64,000 bases of DNA from Pyxidicoccus sp. MSG2 (GCF_026626705.1 NZ_JAPNKC010000001.1:12215001-12279000), one strand, 5' to 3'; shown: positions 40,167 to 49,360, numbered from the stretch's first letter. Program-made: numbers and translations. Notes: a model not told the origin generated them from the letters alone.

Positions 40167-41102
40167 TCACGCCGTCTGCCAGAACAGGGAGAACGCGTCG
40201 GGCGCGTGGCGTGCGGAGCAGGCGAAGACGTAGGCGCGGCCGGCGCCTCCGAGGTTGAGGTCGTCCTCGAACTCGGCGAACTGGAGCACCAGCTCACGCG
40301 GCGCTCCGCAGGAGCACGGGCCCGGGGTGGCCTCGCCCTGCACCCAGTCCGCGAAGCCGCCCACCTGGATGTCGAGCCAGCCGGACATGGCGGCATACAG
40401 GCTGTACTGCTCGGGCGTCGCGACACCGGCGGGCATCCGCACCGAGGGGCGCGACTCCCACGACTCCACCACGTGCGACTGCGCGAGCCGTGGACCCGTG
40501 GGCTCCACGGTGACGCCCAGCGGGCCGTCGGGCCGCGTCTGCACGAAGCAGCGCTCCGCACCCAGGTCCACGTCGTGGCAGGGACAGATGGCGCCCTCCA
40601 TCGCATTCACGTCCACGCGCTGGCAGAGGAATACGTAGAGGAGCCCCTCCTGAGGGAAGCGCAGCGGCCGCTCGGGCCCCACCGCGACCTGCATGACGAA
40701 GGTGAGCGGCTGGCCACAGTGCCGGCAGCGCGGCCACTCCACGGGGGCGAGGAAGGCGGGCGGGCCTCCCAACCGCTCCAGCGTGTCGACGTGCGCGGGC
40801 GACGCCTCCAGCTTCGGCACCCACGCGTGGGCCACACCGTCGTCGCCAAAGGCCCGGCGCAGGTTCTCCTCGGTGAGCGCCTCCTCGGGCACGGGGGTGA
40901 CGGTGCCGACGATGGGACGGCCCTCCTTGCGAGGCGCGCTCCGGAACCGCTCCACCATGAAGACGGCCACCGGGACGAGCAGACCCAGCAACAGATAGGG
41001 CATGGCCCGCTCGAGGGGGAGCAGCGTGACGAGCGCGGTGGAGGCCGCCGTCCACACGCCGAGGGCAATGAGCGTGACCCGAAGGTTCTTCACTGCGCGC
41101 AT
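40167..41102 (-). CDS. Membrane-anchored DUF1963 (YwqG)-like protein
   Basis: 311 residues. Two N-terminal membrane helices (VTLIALGVWTAASTALVTLL and YLLLGLLVPVAVFMV) precede a cytoplasmic domain resembling DUF1963/YwqG: PAFLAPVEWPRCRHCGQPLT, LLYVFLCQ, a mid-domain CPCHD and a C-terminal VQFAEFEDDLNLGGAGRAYVF-type stretch. Cys pairs (CRHC, CPC, CSC) could bind zinc. YwqG-like proteins are common near toxins and immunity genes, but no such partner is present. ATG 41102 is chosen since it opens straight into the first helix. Function unknown. Confidence 0.7.
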   Translation of the reverse strand: MRAVKNLRVTLIALGVWTAASTALVTLLPLERAMPYLLLGLLVPVAVFMVERFRSAPRKEGRPIVGTVTPVPEEALTEENLRRAFGDDGVAHAWVPKLEASPAHVDTLERLGGPPAFLAPVEWPRCRHCGQPLTFVMQVAVGPERPLRFPQEGLLYVFLCQRVDVNAMEGAICPCHDVDLGAERCFVQTRPDGPLGVTVEPTGPRLAQSHVVESWESRPSVRMPAGVATPEQYSLYAAMSGWLDIQVGGFADWVQGEATPGPCSCGAPRELVLQFAEFEDDLNLGGAGRAYVFACSARHAPDAFSLFWQTA

Positions 41103-41178
41103 CGTGCCATGCCCCCAGGACACGCCGCCCGGTGATTTCGCGGGCTGCCCGTCAGCGCACGTTGTCGAGGCCGCGCCC

Positions 41179-42063
41179 TCAACCTCCGCGCTTCTTTCCG
41201 TCCTTCTCGACGATGCGCAGCAGTCCCTCTTGCGCCGCCGAGGCCACCAGTCGCCCGTCGCGGGTGAAGATGTTCCCTCGAGACAGGCCGCGCGCGTTGC
41301 CGGCCCAGGGGCTGTCCATGGAGTACAGCAGCCAGTCATTCACCTTCAGGTCCCCATGGAACCAGAGGGCGTGGTCCAGGCTGGCGCCCTGCATGTGCGG
41401 CTGGAAGAAGCTCGTGGCGTGCGGCAGCAGTGCGGTGCTGATGAGGTTGAAGTCGGACGCGTAGGCCATCACGTACCGGTGCACCTGCGGGTCATCCGGC
41501 AGGTCGCCGTCCGCGCGGAACCAGACGTGCTTGATGGGCTCGCGCTTGTCGGGATGGAACGGGTCCACGTACGCCACCGGGCGGATTTCAATCGGCTTGT
41601 CGCAGAGGAACTTCTCGCGCAGCCGCTCGGGGATGAGGTGGGCCTGTCGTCGCAGCAGTTCCAGATCCGTGGGCAGCTCTTCGGGCCCGGGCACCTGGGG
41701 CATGGCGGCCTGGTGCGAGAAGCCCGGCTCGTCGCCATGGAAGGACGCCATCAGCGTGAAGATGGGCTGGCCCTTCTGGATGGCGACGATGCGGCGGGTG
41801 GTGAAGCTGCCGCCGTCGCGCACGCGGTCCACCGTGTAGACCACGGGCAGGCTCGCGTCTCCGGCGCGCAGGAAGTAGCCGTGCAGCGAGTGCACGTGGC
41901 GCTCCGGCGTCACCGTCTGGCTGGCCGCCGACAGCGCCTGCCCCAGCACCTGGCCACCGAAGAGGTTGCGGAAGCCCAGGTCCTGGCTCCGGCCGCGGAA
42001 GAGGTTCTCCTCGATGGGCTCCAGCTTGAGGAGCTCCAGCAACTCATCCAGCACTCGGCTCAT
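41179..42063 (-). CDS. tesB: Acyl-CoA thioesterase II
   Basis: 294 residues, the usual TesB length, made of two hotdog domains. N-terminal hotdog: NLFGGQVLGQALSAASQTV and HSLHGYFLRAGD, typical of the family. C-terminal hotdog: LDHALWFHGDLKVNDWLLY with the catalytic Asp, a Ser/Thr near WAGNARGLSRGNIFT, and SAAQEGLLR with the catalytic Gln. TesB hydrolyses medium and long acyl-CoA esters in the cytosol. It is divergent from the M28 peptidase gene and stands alone. Confidence 0.94.
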   Translation of the reverse strand: MSRVLDELLELLKLEPIEENLFRGRSQDLGFRNLFGGQVLGQALSAASQTVTPERHVHSLHGYFLRAGDASLPVVYTVDRVRDGGSFTTRRIVAIQKGQPIFTLMASFHGDEPGFSHQAAMPQVPGPEELPTDLELLRRQAHLIPERLREKFLCDKPIEIRPVAYVDPFHPDKREPIKHVWFRADGDLPDDPQVHRYVMAYASDFNLISTALLPHATSFFQPHMQGASLDHALWFHGDLKVNDWLLYSMDSPWAGNARGLSRGNIFTRDGRLVASAAQEGLLRIVEKDGKKRGG

Positions 42064-42234
42064 GGTCTCCCCTCCTAGTCGACCTCGGGTATCGATGTCT
42101 CGGGCGGCGGTGCCAGCCCTTCGTCGAGAATCGGACCCGGACCGGGGAGCCCGTCACAGCGGAATGCGGCGCGGTTTTCTATGTTCCCGCCGCGCGGCCA
42201 CCGTCCCCGGCCCTACCCAAGCGAGCCCCACCTC

Positions 42235-43887
42235 ATGCTCCGTCCCCCGCTCCTGCCCGTGCTTGCCCTCCTCGCCGCACCGGCCGTCCATGCCGGCGAA
42301 CCCCCGGCGACAGCGAAGTCCGCGCCGGCCACTGCCCTCTCCCCCGAGGCGGAGCGCTGGTGGGGCCACGTCCGCTTCCTCGCCAGCGACGCCATGCAGG
42401 GCCGGGACACCGGCAGCGAGGAGTACCGCAAGGCCGCCGCGTACGTCTCCGAGCAGCTCGCCACCTTCGGGGTGAAGCCCGCGGCCGGCGACTCGTACCT
42501 CCAGCAGATGGAGCTGGTGTCGCGCACCCTGGTGGAGGCGCACTCGCGCCTGGCCCTCGTGCGCAACGGCAAGGAGACGCCCCTCGTGCTGGGCAAGGAC
42601 GCCATCATCTCCTCGCGCTCGGGAGAGACGGGCACCGTGGACGCCCCGCTGGTGTTCGTGGGCTACGGCCTGTCCGTCCCCGAGGCGGGCCATGACGACT
42701 TCGCGGGCCTGGACCTCCAGGGCAAGGTCGCCGTCTTCCTCCGAGGCGGCCCGTCCGGCATCGCCGGCCCGGTTCGCGCCCACCATGCCTCCAGCGCCGA
42801 GCGCACGAAGGCGCTGATGAAGGCAGGCGCTGTGGGCGTCATCACCCTCCAGAATCCCAAGCACCTGGAGGTGCCCTGGTCTCGTGTCGCCGGGGCTCGC
42901 AAGAAGCCGTCGATGCAGTTCGCGGACCCGTCCCTCAACGAGGACCAGGGGATGAAGATTGCCGTCACCTTCAACGCCGAGCGCACCGAGCAGCTCTTCG
43001 CTGGCAGCCCGCACCGCTACAAGGACATCCTCGCGCTCGCGGACGCGGACAAGCCGCTGCCCCGGTTCGATCTGCCCGTGCGCCTCAAGGCCCGCGCCGA
43101 GTTCGTCAACGCGCCGGTGAAGTCCGCCAACGTGGTGGGCGTGCTGCCCGGAAGCGACCCGGTGCTGGCGAAGGAGTACGTCGTCCTCTCCGCGCACCTG
43201 GACCACGTGGGCGTGGGCGAGCCCGTGAAGGGCGACGGCATCTACAACGGCGCCATGGACAACGCGACGGGCGTGGCCGCGGTGCTGGAGGTGGCGCGGG
43301 CGATCCAGGCCGCGAAGCCGAAGCGCTCGGTGCTGTTCGCGCTGGTGACGGGCGAGGAGAAGGGACTGCTCGGCTCGAAGTACCTCGCCGCCCGGCCGCC
43401 CGTGCCCACCGAGAGCATGGTGGCCGACTTCAACCTGGACATGTTCCTGCCCCTCTTCCCGCTGACGCGGCTGATGGGCCTGGGCCAGGAGGAGTCCACG
43501 CTCGGCACGGCGCTACAGCAGGTGGCCGCGGCCCACGAGGTGAAACTCGTCGGGGACCCTGATCCCAATCAGATGCGCTTCATCCGCAGCGACCAGTACT
43601 CCTTCATCCTCGAGGGCGTGCCCGCGCTTGCCTTCAAGTTCGGCTTCGACAAGGGCTCGCCGGAGGAGAAGGCTTTCAAGACCTGGTACACGGACCGCTA
43701 CCACGCACCGTCGGATGACCTGGCCCAGCCCATGGACAAGGAAGGCGCGGCGAGGTTCGTCCAACTGCTCGCGGGGCTGACCCGTACCGTGGCAGACGCT
43801 CCCGAGCGCCCGCACTGGAATACGAACAGCTTCTTCCGCCGCTTCGACACCACCGGCAGCCGCGGGGGGGCGGCCCTGACACCGTAG
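42235..43887 (+). CDS. Secreted M28-family aminopeptidase
   Basis: 550 residues, signal peptide to about residue 20. A PA (protease-associated) insert at about 135-270 (PLVFVGYGLSVPEAGHDDF) precedes the M28 zinc domain: HLDHVG (His321, Asp323), MDNATG (Asp342), GEEKGLLGS (Glu374/375), DFNLDM (Asp402) and a late RYHAPSDD (His). All five metal-binding positions are present, so it should be an active co-catalytic zinc aminopeptidase. Such enzymes release N-terminal residues from peptides, useful for degrading prey protein. Divergent from tesB. Confidence 0.9.
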   Translation: MLRPPLLPVLALLAAPAVHAGEPPATAKSAPATALSPEAERWWGHVRFLASDAMQGRDTGSEEYRKAAAYVSEQLATFGVKPAAGDSYLQQMELVSRTLVEAHSRLALVRNGKETPLVLGKDAIISSRSGETGTVDAPLVFVGYGLSVPEAGHDDFAGLDLQGKVAVFLRGGPSGIAGPVRAHHASSAERTKALMKAGAVGVITLQNPKHLEVPWSRVAGARKKPSMQFADPSLNEDQGMKIAVTFNAERTEQLFAGSPHRYKDILALADADKPLPRFDLPVRLKARAEFVNAPVKSANVVGVLPGSDPVLAKEYVVLSAHLDHVGVGEPVKGDGIYNGAMDNATGVAAVLEVARAIQAAKPKRSVLFALVTGEEKGLLGSKYLAARPPVPTESMVADFNLDMFLPLFPLTRLMGLGQEESTLGTALQQVAAAHEVKLVGDPDPNQMRFIRSDQYSFILEGVPALAFKFGFDKGSPEEKAFKTWYTDRYHAPSDDLAQPMDKEGAARFVQLLAGLTRTVADAPERPHWNTNSFFRRFDTTGSRGGAALTP

Positions 43888-43984
43888 GCCCCACCTTCCG
43901 CCTCCGCGCCTGAAACACTGACGCAACGAGCCATCCATTGATTTCGGGGGGTGGCTTGAAGCGGGTCGCCTGATTTTGAGACGA

Positions 43985-44003
43985 TCCTGCGTTCAACGCA
44001 GGA
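43985..44003. promoter_or_regulatory. 19-bp perfect palindrome upstream of SBF transporter operon
   Basis: TCCTGCGTT-C-AACGCAGGA lies 16 bases before the start codon of the SBF transporter, directly before its AGGGGGG ribosome site. Candidates are a repressor operator or a leader hairpin that hides the ribosome site. No regulator gene is adjacent. Confidence 0.5.
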
Positions 44004-44019
44004 CAGTGCAGGGGGGCGA

Positions 44020-44934
44020 ATGCAGGCGAACGTCTTCACCGGGGTCCTGATGCCTGTAGCCCTGGGCATCATCATGCTGGGCCTCGGGTTGTCACTGACC
44101 CTCGAGGATTTCAAACGCGTCATCGTCTATCCGCGCGCGGTGATCGTCGGGCTGGTGTGCCAGATGTTGCTGTTGCCCGTGGTGTGCGCGCTGGTGGCCC
44201 ACGCGTTCAACCTCCCTCCCGAATTGGCGGTGGGGTTGATGCTGCTGTCCGCTTCTCCGGGCGGGGCGACGGCGAATCTCTTCAGCCACCTGGCGCGAGG
44301 CGATGTCGCGCTCAACATCACGCTGACGGCGGTGAACAGCGCGCTCACGCTCTTCACCCTGCCCCTCATCATCAACCTGTCGATGACGCACTTCCTGGGC
44401 GAGGGGCGCGCGGTGCCCATGCAGTTCGCCAAGGTCGTCCAGGTGTTCGTCATCGTCCTGGGGCCGGTGTGCGTGGGGATGTTCGTCCGCTCTCGCCGCG
44501 CGGAGCTGGCGCAGAAGCTGGACCGGCCCATCCGCCTGTTGTCCGTCCTGTTCCTCCTCGCCGTCATCGGCGGCGCCGTGTACCAGGAGCGGGAGAACGC
44601 CCTCGGCTACTTCGCGCAGGTGGGCCCCGCCGCGCTCGCCTTCAACGTGGCCAGCATGCTGGTGGGCTACTGCGTGCCGCTGCTGATCCGGCTGCCGCGG
44701 AAGCAGGCGGTGGCCATCGGCATGGAGATTGGCATCCACAACGGGATGCTCGCGATGGCGATTGCCCTCAGCCCCACGCTGCTCGCCAATCCCACGATGG
44801 CGATACCGCCCGCCATCTACAGCCTCGTCATGTACTTCACCGCCGCCGCCTTTGGCTTCTTCGTCAGCCGCGGCCACGCCGAAGCGAAAGACCTCCCCGA
44901 AGTGTCGTCCCCCACGCCCGAGAAGGTGTCTTGA
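44020..44934 (+). CDS. Bile acid:sodium symporter-family (BASS) transporter
   Basis: 304 residues, about ten transmembrane helices. Signature BASS features: LGLSLTLEDFKRV in TM2, LLSASPGGATANLFSHLARGD (the sodium-binding crossed helix), and MEIGIHNGMLAMAIAL (second crossed helix, with the E-N pair). These motifs place it close to the BASS/ASBT proteins, which co-transport sodium with bile acids, pantothenate or keto acids. A ribosome site of seven G residues precedes the ATG. Its stop overlaps the start of the next gene by one base, so the pair is coupled. Confidence 0.88.
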   Translation: MQANVFTGVLMPVALGIIMLGLGLSLTLEDFKRVIVYPRAVIVGLVCQMLLLPVVCALVAHAFNLPPELAVGLMLLSASPGGATANLFSHLARGDVALNITLTAVNSALTLFTLPLIINLSMTHFLGEGRAVPMQFAKVVQVFVIVLGPVCVGMFVRSRRAELAQKLDRPIRLLSVLFLLAVIGGAVYQERENALGYFAQVGPAALAFNVASMLVGYCVPLLIRLPRKQAVAIGMEIGIHNGMLAMAIALSPTLLANPTMAIPPAIYSLVMYFTAAAFGFFVSRGHAEAKDLPEVSSPTPEKVS

Positions 44935-45929
44935 TGAAGATGCTGCGCACCCCCATGTCGATGCTCACGCTGTCCCTGTGTCTCGGCCTCGCCGCCCCGG
45001 CCGTTGCACAGGAGGGCACCGCATCCCCGGAGACCCCGCAGTCGGCCACGCCGGAAGTCCCGCAGACGCCCGCGCCCACCGCCGACACCGCCCTGGCCGG
45101 TCCCCCCAGGGCGCCGGACCTCCGGCTCTACTTCGCGAACGCCAACTTCCTGCGCGCCAACCCCATCGGCATCGAGTCGCAGAATCGCCTCATCCTCCAG
45201 AAGCGGCTCTCCGACAGTGACTCGCCGCTGTTCCGCGACACGTTCATCAACGGCGGCGTGGCCGTGAAGCTCAACCCGGCCGCCACGCGCGTGGGAGCGG
45301 AGGTGGGTTTCCAGCCCATCGCCGTGTTCAACCTGAAGGCCACCGCCGAGTACGCCCGCTACTTCGGCCTGTTCGGCTTCCTCCAGTCCTATCCGAACCC
45401 GCTGGCGGACTTCTCGGACGACTCGCGCAGCACGACCGAGGACAACGCGTACAGCACCAACGGCATGCACTTCATGCTGGAGCCGACGCTGCAGGCGAAG
45501 GTGAGCAACTTCGTGCTGCGCAGCAAGGTGTCCATCGAGTACTGGAACGTGGACCTGAAGGAGGGAGACGGCGCGGCCTTCTACGACGCGTTCCTGGACA
45601 CGCTCGTCCCCGGCAAGGGCTGGGTCTTCACCAACGACTCCGACCTGATGATGCTGGCGTCCCCGCAGCTCACCCTCGGCGCCAGGTTCAGCGCCGTGTG
45701 GCCGCAATACGACGAGGCGGCCGCGGGCGCCGCGCTGCCGGACAACAGCCACATGCGCATCGGCCCCATGGCCGCCTATGCCTTCCACACGCGTGAGGGC
45801 TCGACGTTCAACCGGCCCACGCTCTTCGTCAACGTCGCGTGGTACCTCAAGCACCCGAACCGCGAGGGCGCGATGCCGTACATCGCCACCGGCTTCGCCT
45901 TCACGTCCGACCTGCTCGGCGGAAGATAG
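44934..45929 (+). CDS. Putative outer-membrane beta-barrel protein coupled to BASS transporter
   Basis: 331 residues. The ATG shares its A with the upstream TGA (TGATG), with GAGAAGG before it. The signal peptide ends at AVAQE, then a Pro/Thr-rich linker (about 25-55), then amphipathic beta strands with alternating hydrophobic and aromatic residues (GGVAVKLNPAAT, VGAEVGFQPIAVFNLKATAE, LFVNVAWYLKHPN, YIATGFAF). No ligand-binding motif recognised. The pattern suggests an outer-membrane porin-like barrel; its coupling to a BASS transporter hints that it helps the same anion cross the outer membrane. The barrel call is inference. Confidence 0.65.
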   Translation: MKMLRTPMSMLTLSLCLGLAAPAVAQEGTASPETPQSATPEVPQTPAPTADTALAGPPRAPDLRLYFANANFLRANPIGIESQNRLILQKRLSDSDSPLFRDTFINGGVAVKLNPAATRVGAEVGFQPIAVFNLKATAEYARYFGLFGFLQSYPNPLADFSDDSRSTTEDNAYSTNGMHFMLEPTLQAKVSNFVLRSKVSIEYWNVDLKEGDGAAFYDAFLDTLVPGKGWVFTNDSDLMMLASPQLTLGARFSAVWPQYDEAAAGAALPDNSHMRIGPMAAYAFHTREGSTFNRPTLFVNVAWYLKHPNREGAMPYIATGFAFTSDLLGGR

Positions 45930-45949
45930 CGTCCTGCCGTGCAGGTGTT

Positions 45950-45994
45950 CCCGTGGCCCGTTCCCTCAGTCCGGGGGACGGGCCACGGGCTTTT
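45950..45994 (+). terminator. Rho-independent-like terminator
   Basis: A 12-bp stem (CCCGTGGCCCGT/ACGGGCCACGGG) with a 16-base loop is followed by CTTTT. It lies after the transporter/outer-membrane gene pair and before the convergent slyD gene. Confidence 0.7.
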
Positions 45995-46024
45995 CGACTC
46001 TCCGGGCCTGGAAGGCCGCCCGAG

Positions 46025-46522
46025 TCAGTGGTCGTCGTGGTCGTGGTCGTCGTGCGGGCCGTGCGCGTGGCCGTGCTCGAGCTCCTCGGCCGTCGCGGTG
46101 CGCACGTCGCGCACGGTGACGTCGAAGTGGAGCGTCTTGCCGGCCAGCGGGTGGTTGAAGTCCACCAGCACCTTGTCGCCCTTCACTTCCTTGATGAAGA
46201 AGTCCACCTCGTCACCGTCCGGGTCGGTGGCGCTGAGGACGCCGCCGGCCACCAGCTCCAGGCCGTCGGGGAACTCGGTGCGGGGGACCTCCTCGAGGCC
46301 CTCCGGGTCGTAGTCGCCATAGCCCTCGTCGGGGGTGACGGTGACCTGGAGGGTGTCGCCCTTCGCCTTGCCCTCCAGCGCCTTCTCCAGGCCGGGGACG
46401 ATTTCCTCGTGTCCTTGCAGGTAGACGAGCGGCTCGCCGGGCTCGCTCTCGTCCACCGCCTCGCCGTCACCGAGGTGGAGCCGGAAATCGATGGAGACGA
46501 CGCTGTCCTTGGTAATTTTCAT
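46025..46522 (-). CDS. slyD: FKBP-type peptidyl-prolyl isomerase SlyD
   Basis: 165 residues, ATG 46522 preceded by GAGGG. FKBP strand and flap features: SVVSIDFRLHLGDGE, the IVPGLEKALEGKAKGD motif, DEGYGDYDPE, and the SlyD chaperone (IF) insert (ELVAGGVLSATDPDGDEVDF). The C-terminal tail is His/Asp-rich (HGHAHGPHDDHDHDDH), as in nickel-binding SlyD proteins. It speeds proline isomerisation and delivers metals in the cytosol. Divergent from the RNA ligase gene. Confidence 0.93.
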   Translation of the reverse strand: MKITKDSVVSIDFRLHLGDGEAVDESEPGEPLVYLQGHEEIVPGLEKALEGKAKGDTLQVTVTPDEGYGDYDPEGLEEVPRTEFPDGLELVAGGVLSATDPDGDEVDFFIKEVKGDKVLVDFNHPLAGKTLHFDVTVRDVRTATAEELEHGHAHGPHDDHDHDDH

Positions 46523-46740
46523 GGGGCCCTCATAGCGCACGGCGATGGCACATGCCTCAATGATGTGCCTGTCTGACAATGGAGCGAGCGTCCCTTCCCC
46601 GGCTTCTGTCCGATTCCGGCGAAGGAGGAATGCCGGACAGCCGCGCCCGCACTGGCGGAGGGAGTCAGCCTGCACAGGAGCCGCACGTCCGGAGGGCACG
46701 CGCGGCGCCCTCCCGGTGCCGGGTGTGCTCCGAGGGTGCC

Positions 46741-47721
46741 ATGCGCTTCCGTCCCTTCCTGAAGATGCCCGCTTCCCGAGAGGTGAAGGACCGCGCCGGC
46801 CCGGGGGGGACCTGGGTCGCGCTGGAGAAGCTCCATGGCGCGCAGCTCGTCATTGGAGTCCGTGGTGTCCCCGGCGTGCGTGCGGGAGCGGTCCGGTTCG
46901 GCAAGCGGAAGGCCTGGCTGGCCGACGATGAGCCGTTCTTCGGCTGGCAGCTCCTGCGCGCGGAGCTGACCGACGGCGCCTTGCAGGTGGCCCGCGCCGT
47001 GGGCGGCGAGGGGCGAGACGTGTACCTGTACGGCGAGCTCTTCGGGGGCCGGTACCCGCACCCGGACGTGCCCGCGGTGCCCGGGATGGCGCCCGTGCAG
47101 ACCGGCATCTGGTATGCGCCGGACCTGCGGTGGGCGGTGTTCGACGTGCTCGTGGCCGACTCCGAGGAGGACGAAGGCGTGCTGCTGGCCCATCACGAGG
47201 TGGAGGCGCTGGCGCGCGACGCGCGGCTGCTGACGCCACCGGTGGTGCGGCGCGGGCCGCGCTCCGAGATGGGCACCGTCCCCACCCGTGCGACGACACG
47301 AGTCCCTGCCCTGCTCGGCCTTCCGCCGCTCGCCGGCAACGTGGCCGAGGGCCTGGTCATCAAGGCGGACGCGCGCGCGGCGCCGGGCCAGCGCATGGCC
47401 TGGAAGCGGAAGATCGAGGAGTTCGACGAGGCGCGCTTCGACGAGAGCACCGCCTGGGACGCGGAGCAGCGGCTGTCGCCGGAGGAGCTGCGGGCCTGGG
47501 CGGAGCGGCTGGTCAACCCCGCGCGCATCGCGAGCGCGGTGTCCAAGTGCGGCCGGGCGTCGCGGGCGGCGGTGCTCGACGAGGTGGTGCTGGACGTGCG
47601 GGTGGACCTGGAGCTGGCGTTCCCCACCGCCTACCGCGCGCTCACGTCCGCCGAGGAGGAGCGGCTGGACGCCAGCCTCCGGGAGCGTGCCGCGCCCGAG
47701 GTGGACGCGGCGCTCCGGTAG
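46741..47721 (+). CDS. Rnl2-type RNA ligase
   Basis: 326 residues; ATG 46741 after CGAGGG. Nucleotidyltransferase motifs in order: motif I ALEKLHGAQL (Lys30 is the adenylation site), VRFGKRKAWL, motif III YLYGELFGG (Glu99), motif IIIa WAVFDVLV, motif IV EGLVIKA (Glu203, Lys208) and motif V WKRKIEEF (Lys222, Lys224). A C-terminal helical tail follows (about 230-326). The layout matches Rnl2-family RNA ligases, which seal 3'-OH/5'-PO4 nicks in RNA duplexes. No end-healing kinase or phosphatase gene is adjacent, so substrate and context are unknown. Divergent from slyD. Confidence 0.85.
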   Translation: MRFRPFLKMPASREVKDRAGPGGTWVALEKLHGAQLVIGVRGVPGVRAGAVRFGKRKAWLADDEPFFGWQLLRAELTDGALQVARAVGGEGRDVYLYGELFGGRYPHPDVPAVPGMAPVQTGIWYAPDLRWAVFDVLVADSEEDEGVLLAHHEVEALARDARLLTPPVVRRGPRSEMGTVPTRATTRVPALLGLPPLAGNVAEGLVIKADARAAPGQRMAWKRKIEEFDEARFDESTAWDAEQRLSPEELRAWAERLVNPARIASAVSKCGRASRAAVLDEVVLDVRVDLELAFPTAYRALTSAEEERLDASLRERAAPEVDAALR

Positions 47722-47749
47722 GCGTCAGGTCGTGGCCCCGGTGCTCCGC

Positions 47750-49345
47750 TCACGCGTCGGAGCGCTGGGGCCGCCCGGCGAGGTCCAGCGGCCAGGCCCG
47801 GGCCAGGCGGGCAAGCCTTCCCTCCAGGCGTGCGACGCGGCGCTGATGGTCCTCGGGGAGCTCGGCCGCGGCGGAGAGCCTCGCGTGTTGGAGGGCTCGC
47901 GGCAGGTCCTTGAGGGCGTGCTCGTAGAGCTTCGTCAGCTCCAGGTGGAGGGTCGCCGCCTGGAAGCCCCGGGCGGAGTGGAGCGCCTGGTGCAGGTGCG
48001 TGGCCGCCGCGGCCGGGTCGCCCGCCTTGCGGGACAGGCGGGAGGCCAGCGCCAGTGCCTCGACACCCACCGCGCCCTTGTCCCCCGCGGCAGCCGCCTG
48101 GGCGAAGGCCTGCGCCCGCGCATAGTCGCGAGCACGGAGGGCCACGCCGGCGAACCCCAGCAAATCTCGCGGGTCCTCGCTCGCGGGCACCGAGGCGCCC
48201 GTGCCGCCCGCGCGGAAGCGCCGCACCAGCTCTCCGAGGAGCGCGGCCAGCAGCAGCAGGTCGTTGACGTTGTGCTCCAGCACGGGCGTCAGCGCCGAGC
48301 CGTCCCCTCCCCGCAGGAAGCGGAAGTACAAATCTGGGATGAGCGCGCCGTCCACGTCGCCGATGCGGCGGTGCCCGAGGACGGTCTCCTCCATGTGCAC
48401 CAGCCGCGCGCCGGAGCCCCGGTGCTTGAAGACGCGGCGGGCGCAGTGCAGCAGGTCCAGGTGGGGCAGCTCCGCGGGCGTGGGCACACGGTTGAGCACG
48501 AAGCGCGTGCGGAGCAGCGGCCAGTCGAAGCTCTTGCCGTTGAACGTCACCAGGCAGGACGACTGCGCCATGCGCTCCGAGAGGACTCGGAGCATGGGGG
48601 ACTCTTCTCCGAGCCGGCGCAGGAAGAGCTGATGCACGCGCAGCGAGCGCCCCTCGAACCAGGCGAGGCCCACGAGAAAGGGCACGGTGCCCGTGCCACC
48701 CGCGAGGCCCGTCGTCTCCGTGTCCAGGAAGAGCATCCGCTGGAAGTCCACGCCCGCGAGCTCCGCCTGCAGCGCGAGGCTGGCGACGAGCTCGCCCTCC
48801 ACGTCCAGGGCTCCCGCGAGCGGGGCGCTGCCGTGGTGATGCTCGGGGGCCAGGAGGCGCTCGGAGACATGCACGGTGCCGAACGTCGTCGAGCGCGCCT
48901 CCACGGGCAGCGGGCCGGGAGGCGCCGGCGCCGGAGCCTGGGCCCGTCGCGCGGAGGAGGTCTCCTGTCGCTGCGACCAGTCCGCGAGCATCTGGCGCAG
49001 GTGGGCGATGCGCGGGTCCTGCGGACGCGAGGGCTCGGTGCCGGCGGATGATTCAGGGGCGGTGCTTCGCGTGCCGTCATTCGTGCGCGAGGCCGTGGCC
49101 GCGGTGACACCAGCGCCGCCCACGTTCCAGCGTGGCACACTCGAAGTCGAGGCAGCGTCGGACGCAGGGCTCGCGGAATGAACGTTCCTTCCGCCGCTGT
49201 CGGCCGCCGGAGGGGGGCTCCCTTCGAGCATGCCGTCCCCGGCTGGCACCTGTCCCTCAGGGACGACGTTGACGGAGGGCTTCGCCGGAGCCCTGCCCCC
49301 GGGACCCACGCCATTCAACCGAGCCAGCTTGCTCTTGAGGTCCAT
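47750..49345 (-). CDS. mrfB: MrfB-like DEDD exonuclease (YprB)
   Basis: 531 residues. The N-terminal 150 residues are a low-complexity Ser/Pro/Gly-rich linker. The RNase H-like exonuclease core begins at LFLDTETTGLAGGTG (Asp208, Glu210), with FNGKSFDWPLLRTRF in the middle and HNVNDLLLLAALL as the last acidic motif. A C-terminal helical TPR-like region (about 400-531) completes it. In Bacillus the YprB/MrfB exonuclease works with the MrfA helicase in excision repair of mitomycin C damage. Here it follows the MrfA-like gene by 15 bases on the same strand, so the pair is conserved. The N-terminal linker is longer than in Bacillus MrfB. Confidence 0.85.
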   Translation of the reverse strand: MDLKSKLARLNGVGPGGRAPAKPSVNVVPEGQVPAGDGMLEGSPPPAADSGGRNVHSASPASDAASTSSVPRWNVGGAGVTAATASRTNDGTRSTAPESSAGTEPSRPQDPRIAHLRQMLADWSQRQETSSARRAQAPAPAPPGPLPVEARSTTFGTVHVSERLLAPEHHHGSAPLAGALDVEGELVASLALQAELAGVDFQRMLFLDTETTGLAGGTGTVPFLVGLAWFEGRSLRVHQLFLRRLGEESPMLRVLSERMAQSSCLVTFNGKSFDWPLLRTRFVLNRVPTPAELPHLDLLHCARRVFKHRGSGARLVHMEETVLGHRRIGDVDGALIPDLYFRFLRGGDGSALTPVLEHNVNDLLLLAALLGELVRRFRAGGTGASVPASEDPRDLLGFAGVALRARDYARAQAFAQAAAAGDKGAVGVEALALASRLSRKAGDPAAAATHLHQALHSARGFQAATLHLELTKLYEHALKDLPRALQHARLSAAAELPEDHQRRVARLEGRLARLARAWPLDLAGRPQRSDA

Positions 49346-49360
49346 GGGCCCGCCCTCCGC

